Assembly: GCA_020912385.1 (NCBI GenBank)
Contig: CP087218.1
Location: 1,674,001 to 1,738,000 of the forward strand
Direction of reading: 5' to 3'
Length of the DNA: 64,000 nucleotides
Origin: Neofusicoccum parvum
Lineage: Eukaryota; Ascomycota; Dothideomycetes; Botryosphaeriales; Botryosphaeriaceae
A model generated the notes under the pieces. It did no database searches and was not told where the DNA came from. It saw nothing but the letters and a program-made list of their open reading frames with translations. This document shows positions 58,638 to 64,000 of this stretch, one piece after another. A program made the position numbers and the translations under genes. Position 1 is the first letter of the stretch. The number at the start of each line of letters is the position of its first letter.

Positions 58638-61600
58638 ATGCAGTCCATCAAGACGCTACTGATCGCCAACCGGGGCGAGATCGCGGTACGCAACCCCGAG
58701 CCACCAACCACCATCCCGCCGCCCACCCGCTGACCTCAGCCCCGCCCCGACCACAGGTCCGCATCATCCGCACCGCCCACGCCCTCAACATCCGCACCAT
58801 CGCCATCTACACCGCCGCCGACGCCGCCTCCCTCCACGTCTCCCTCGCCACCACCGCCGTCCTCCTCCCGGGCCCCCCCACGACCGCCTACCTCGACGAC
58901 CACGCCATCCTCGCCGCCGCGACGCAGCACGGCGCCGACGCCATCATCCCGGGCTACGGCTTCCTGTCCGAGAACGCGGGCTTCGCGCGGCGCGTCGCCT
59001 CTGCCGGGCTGACCTGGGTGGGGCCGGCGCCGGCCGCGCTCGAGGCCTTCGGCGTCAAGCACGTGGCGCGCAACCTCGCGCTCGCCGCCGGCGTGCCCGT
59101 CGCGCCCGGGTCGGCCGGGCTGGTGGAGAGCGCGGACGAGGCGGCGGCGGCGGCGGCGGCGCTGGGGTTCCCCGTCATGCTGAAGGCGACGGGGGGAGGG
59201 GGCGGGATGGGGTTGGTGACGTGCGCGGATGAGGCGGCGGTGAGGGAGGGGTGGGAGGCGGTGCGGAGGAGGGGCGAGGTGCTGTTTAAGAATCCGGGGG
59301 TCTTTGTGGAGCGGTTCTTCCCTGCGGCGAGGCATGTGGAGGTGCAGGTGTTTGGGAATGGGAAGGGGCAGGCGGTGCATTTTGGGGAGAGGGAGTGCTC
59401 GATTCAGAGGAGGCATCAGAAGGTGGTGGAGGAGTGTCCGAGTCCGTTTGTTGAGGGCCGGGAGGGGTTGAGGGAGAGGCTGGGCGAGGCAGCGGTTATG
59501 CTGGCGGAGTCGGTGCAGTACGGGTCGGCCGGGACGGTGGAGTATCTGGTGGATGACGAGACGGGGGAGTTTTTCTTTCTGGAGATGAATACGAGGTTGC
59601 AGGTCGAGCATGGCATCACGGAGCTCTGCTACGGCGTCGATCTGGTGCGGATGATGCTGGAGCAGGCGGATGCAGAGCGGACGGGTGGGGGGCTGGATGG
59701 GGCCTACTTGAAGTCGTTGCAGCCAGAAAGGCCAAAGGGCGCGGCTATTGAGGTGCGAGTGTACGCGGAGAATCCGGTCAGGGACTTTGCCCCCTCGCCG
59801 GGTCTGCTGCAGCAAGTCGAGTGGGCAGAGAGCCCGGGAACTCGGGTTGATACTTGGGTGTTCACCGGGTCGCGAATCACTCCAAACTACGGTAAGACGC
59901 TTTCCTTCCTATTTCTTCGTGACGGCTGTTTAAAGTCCGAGAAATACTCCAAGAGCTTTTCAGATGCGAAGAAAGAAAAATGCCCACCTACCTGGACACA
60001 GCACCCACCAAACACACCGACCTCCACGGCTAACCCCCCTCCCAGACCCCCTCATCGCCAAAGTCATGCACCACGCCCCCTCCCGCGCCGCCGCCATCAG
60101 CGGGCTCTCCGCCATCCTCTCCGCCTCCACCATCTGCGGGCCGCCCACCAACCTCGAGTTCCTCTCGGCCATCCTCCGCTCGCCCTCCTTCCTCGCCGGC
60201 CGCACGCTCACCAGCTTCCTCAGCACCTTCGCCTTCGCACCGCACGCCATCGACGTCATCGCCGGCGGGGCCTACACGCTCGTGCAGGACCTGCCCGGGC
60301 GGCCCGCGGTCGGCAAGGGCATCCCGCACGCGGGGCCGATGGACGCGCTGACGTTCCAGCTGGCGAACGCGCTGGCGGGCAACGGGCGGGGCGCGGCGGC
60401 GCTCGAGATCACGCTGGCCGGGCCGGAGCTGCGGGTGGTGGGGGGCGCGGCGGCGGTGGCGCTGTGCGGGCCGCGCATGGAGGCGACGCTGGACGGCGCG
60501 GCGCTGCCCATGTGGACGCGCGTGGCGGTGCGGGCCGGCCAGCGGCTGCGCGTCGGCAGGGTGCTCGAGGGCGCCGGCGGGTGCAGGGCCTACCTGGCCG
60601 TGTATGGTGGCCTGCCTGGTGTTGCGAGCTACTTCGGCAGCAGGAGCACCAGCCCGTCCGTCGGCGTCGGCGGCTACCAGGGCAGGGCGCTGGCGCCGGG
60701 TGATCTGCTTGAGATTGTGCGCGAGCTGCCTGAAGAGGTGCTGGCGGGCATCGGGGTGTGTCTTCCGGAGCGCCTGAGGCCGGTGTATACGAATGACTGG
60801 AAGATCAAGGCGATGGTGGGCCCGCATGACGAGGGGTACCTGCTGCCGGAGGACGTGGATATGATTTATGATACCGTCTGGAAGGTTAGCCACAATGCTA
60901 GTCGGAGCGGCATACGGCTGGTTGGCCCGGTGCCCAAGTGGGCGCGCAAGGATGGTGGTGAGGGCGGAGCCCACCCGAGCAATCTGGTCGAGTATGGGTA
61001 TCCGCTCGGCACGCTCAACTGGACCGGCGACGACCCGTGCATCTTCCCGATGGACTGCCCCAACTTTGGCGGCTTCGTGAGCTCGACGACGATTGTGAGG
61101 GCGGAGTGGTGGAAGATGGGGCAGGTCAAGGCGGGGGATGGGTTGCAGTATGAGAGAGTGAGCTTGGAGGACGCTTTGGATGCGAGGGTGAAGCTGGAGG
61201 AGTTCCTGAACATGGTGGAGTGGGCAGTCAAGGGGGGTCTTGGGTTCGATAAGGTGGAACCGCTGGATACGCAGTCTAAGGCGCCGTCGACGGTGTCGGG
61301 CAAGTGGGGGACTGCCATCCTCTGGCACAGGCCGGAGCAGGGGAACCAACCGGCAGTGACATATCGACAGGTACGCGTATCCCATCTCAGCATCCAGGAG
61401 AGAACACACACGGAACTGACCTTCAACCTAGGGCGGCGACCAACACCTGATCGTTGAATACGGCCACGAGAAGTTCGACCTCAACCACCGCTGCCGCGTC
61501 ACCGCTCTGGAATCGCGCATCCGCGACCCCTCAGCGCCCTCCTGGCTGCGCGACGGGCTCATCACAACCATGGGCTGCTGCACCTCGCTCGTCCTCCACT

Positions 61601-62831
61601 ACGACGGCAACGCGCTGCCCCGCGCCACGCTCATCTCGCACCTCCAAGCGCTCGAGGACCAGCTAGGCGACCTCAGCGCCACGCAACTCACCTGCCGGCG
61701 CTTCAAGCTGCCGCTCAGCTTCGAGAGCGCGGCGCAGCGCGAGGCCATCGCGCGGTACATGGAGACGCAGCGGCCGCACGCGCCGTACCTGCCCGACAAC
61801 CTGGCGTTCGTGGCGCGCAACAACGGCATCACGCCGGCTGAGCTGAAGCGCATCTACCTGACCGGCACGCACGTCGCCGTCGAGGTCGGCTTCTTCTGCG
61901 GCAACACCGTGTGCCTGCCGGCCGACCCGCGCATGCGCCTCAACTGCCCCAAGGCCAACCCCAGCCGCGTCTACACCCCCGAGGGCACCGTCAGCTGGGG
62001 CGGCAGCTGCATGTCGCTGTACCCCGTCGACTCGCCCGGCGGCTACCAGATGACCGGCCGGACCGTGCCGTGCTTCGACGTGCTGGGGTGGAAGAAGGGC
62101 TTCGAGGCCACGAGGCCGTGGCTGTACCGGGACTTCGACTTGCTGACGTACTATGAGGTGAGCGAGGAGGAGATGGAGGGGTTGCTGCAGAAGTTCAGGG
62201 CTGGGCTGTACGAGTGGGAGTGGGAGGAGGTGACGTTTGATATGGCGGAGCACAACAAGCTGCTGGAGGAGACGAGGGATGAGGTGAGGAAGATTAGGGA
62301 GAAGCAGGCTGTGGCGCAGGAGGAGATGGTGAGGGCGGAGCAGGAGAGTTTGGCGAGGTGGAGGGAGGAGAAGAAGAGCCAGCAAGTGGACGAGAGTACG
62401 GTGGAGAGTCTGTTGGATGGTAAGTCTTTCTCTGTCTTTCCATTCTTTCTGTTCCTAGCTCTGCACGAGAATGATGTTTGCTGACGTCTCGAATTCACAG
62501 ATCCGGCCATAACGGCTATCGAGGCCCCTGTTGACGCTAACGTCTGGAAGGTCGAAGTCGCAGATGGTGACGTCTTGAAGCCGAATCACTTGGTATGCCT
62601 CCCGTCCCGTTGCTCTGGTAGATATCAAAGCGTCTCGTATTGGAGAAATGCTAACGTGCACTTTTTTTTCAGATCTCCATCCTCGAAGCGATGAAGCTGG
62701 AAATCTCCGTCCGCCTACCCGAGGACCTCGTCACGGCGGCTAGCCCACCTACCACGGTGGAGAAGGTGCTCGTACGGCCGGGTGATACGGTCAAGGCGGG
62801 CGGCCGTATTGCGCTCGTGAGGAGAGGCTGA
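58638..62831 (+). CDS. lamA: Urea-carboxylase-like biotin enzyme for lactam utilisation
   Basis: Multidomain biotin-dependent enzyme. Exons are 58638-58685, 58757-59891, 60046-61370, 61432-62419, 62501-62592 and 62673-62831, in phase, giving 1,248 residues. The biotin carboxylase part (about 1-460) has ANRGEIAVRIIR, a Gly-rich ATP loop (KATGGGGGMG), ECSIQRRHQKV and EMNTRLQVEH. The carboxyltransferase part has KipA-like (about 480-790, TLVQDLPGRPAVGKGIPHAGPMD, PVYTNDWKI) and KipI-like (about 870-1050, TGTHVAVEVGFFCGN, GTVSWGGSCMSLYP) halves. A biotinyl domain ends the protein, with the biotin lysine at about residue 1204 in EAMKLE. The allophanate hydrolase (amidase) domain of Dur1,2 is absent, so it is not a urea amidolyase. 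With lamB next door it fits Aspergillus lamA, ATP-dependent opening of 2-pyrrolidinone to GABA. A 5-oxoproline substrate, as for bacterial PxpABC, is the main alternative. Confidence 0.9.
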
Positions 62832-64000
62832 TGGTGATGCCAATAGTTCCGGGACCTCGGCAGGGGGGGCTCGGGTGTGGCTGGCGTCATTGCGAACGCT
62901 TGTAGTGCTTGTGCGCATTGGCTAGCTTGTTTGACTGTTGATTGTAGCCATTCAGGAGTTGTCCTGCCCCTATACCTAGCGTGTATAGCAATGGTGGTGT
63001 GGCGACTGGCCTTGCCGTTCTTAACAGCGTCGTTAAGATAGACTTCGCCTATTATGCGCGCGTGCAGGGCTGAATAGTCAGACTCTCCCAGCCGACGGCT
63101 CAGCTGAGCATTGAGCATGCAGTGGAAGCAGCAGCCAGCCCGGTAAGCCCTACGTAGATTGAAAAGGTGCCATTGCTTTTCGCGCGGCTCACCCTATCTC
63201 GTCGCCATCCCCTAACCACCGCTGAGCGGCGTCCCAACGCCCTGGCTGTGGGACGGGAGGGGGAGTTGGGCTGGCCTGCGCGTCAGCTCGACGTTTCTGG
63301 CGTGCCAGGTTTGCCTCCCAGGCATCCGTGCGGCTGGGTTGGGTGTGCTCCTCACCGCCTGGAGGCTCGGTGATGCGTGTCGCGTGTAGATCGGAGGCCA
63401 GAGGAGAGCCAGTCATGCCCCGGCGGCACGGCAGAACGGCGTGAGACAGCGATACGTAGTGCGGCAGACGTCAGCACGTTGGGAGGCACACGGACGGTGT
63501 TTGGGTGCTGGCTGGACTGGGATGTGGTGTTTGAGATGCGGAGCGGTGAAAGCCCTGGGCTGCCTGTTGGTGGTTGCTTGCTGCCTTCGCCGTTGCTTTT
63601 GCCTGCTTCCCTGCCTGCTTTCGGGCCGCGGCCGCCAAATCTTCACGGCAGGTGACGAGGAGGCAGATACGAACGCTTCTCGAAGCTGACGTCGAGGAGA
63701 TTTGCGGCGCTTGAATGCTGTGCCGAAACAGACCGGTATTTGGAAGAAAGGCATGTGGCGACGCCCGGGTCCCGTTTCTGGCACTATTGGCGGCTAGTCC
63801 TCATCTCGACTGAGTCGCCGCCGCGGCTCCGCAGTTCCCAGATGCCACGGGCTGGCGGGAGCATGCTCTGTGGGGAGAGACGGCGTGCGGTGCTGCGAGA
63901 CGGCCGGCCAGTGAGGCCTCGGCGGCCGGGGATGCGTTTTGCGTGGTTCACATCAGTCGCAGCGTTGGTGTTGCGGTGGGCCAAGCGGTGCTCTCAGCTC
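62832..64000. other. Gene-free right end of the window
   Basis: About 1.2 kb downstream of lamA, GC rich, with overlapping short ORFs lacking any recognisable feature. A promoter for a gene beyond the window is possible. Confidence 0.45.

Noticed and set aside
58736..61409. Long minus-strand ORFs opposite lamA (359 and 459 codons)
   Set aside because: Shadows of the strongly GC3-biased lamA frame.
58638..62831. Urea amidolyase (DUR1,2)
   Set aside because: No allophanate hydrolase/amidase domain, and a LamB/YcsF partner is adjacent.
1..64000. CRISPR arrays, rRNA or complete tRNA genes
   Set aside because: None found by eye. Repeats present are transposon LTRs, short minisatellites and simple repeats.

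Overview
The window is chromosomal DNA of a filamentous ascomycete (Pezizomycotina). The signs are genes with many short introns (about 41-180 bp, GTAAGT-type donors, CTAAC/CTGAC branch sites, TAG/CAG acceptors), GC-rich third positions, fungus-specific families (SAT4-like rhodopsin-domain proteins, UstY/DUF3328, DUF7580, LamB/YcsF with a urea-carboxylase-like partner), and transposons whose ORFs carry stop codons of the kind made by repeat-induced point mutation (RIP). The genus cannot be fixed from sequence alone. The gene models were assembled by hand from reading frames and splice signals, with reading phase checked at every junction given.

Left third (1-31 kb). Two SAT4-like membrane proteins (the first runs off the left edge) are followed by a UstY-family oxidase-like protein and an eight-cysteine small secreted protein. 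Next comes a tail-to-tail pair: an intronless protein that looks like a fungal gasdermin (RCD-1/HET-Q1 type) and a DUF7580-subtilisin protease (HET-Q2 type). The protease gene is broken at its 5' side, next to an ankyrin-repeat fragment. Housekeeping genes follow: a ubiquitin-like/WLM metalloprotease, a secreted LicD-family protein with a 10-nt microexon, GABA transaminase, Set2 histone H3K36 methyltransferase, an AT-hook protein and the CAAX protease Rce1.

Middle (31-44 kb). A serine-rich two-membrane-segment protein is followed by a small frameshifted ORF, AT-rich gene-free DNA, and a large modular gene (about 1,690 codons) with an N-terminal protein kinase domain and a C-terminal fungus-specific domain. 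The large gene carries an apparent frameshift just after the kinase domain.

Transposon block (44.2-55.55 kb). A Tad1-like LINE on the minus strand is flanked by a 15-bp target duplication. It is split inside its ORF1 zinc knuckle by a 6.0-kb Ty3/Gypsy chromovirus with visually identical 184-bp LTRs and a 5-bp target duplication. The LTR element carries a Tf1-type self-priming site: 11 nt after the 5' LTR are exactly complementary to 11 nt inside the LTR, at the place where transcription would start. Both elements carry nonsense changes.

Right end (57-64 kb). A divergent lamB-lamA pair shares a 620-bp promoter region with several GATA sites and a CCAAT box. Together with the GABA transaminase at 17.6-19.2 kb it would give a lactam (2-pyrrolidinone) to GABA to succinic semialdehyde route, though the genes are about 38 kb apart.
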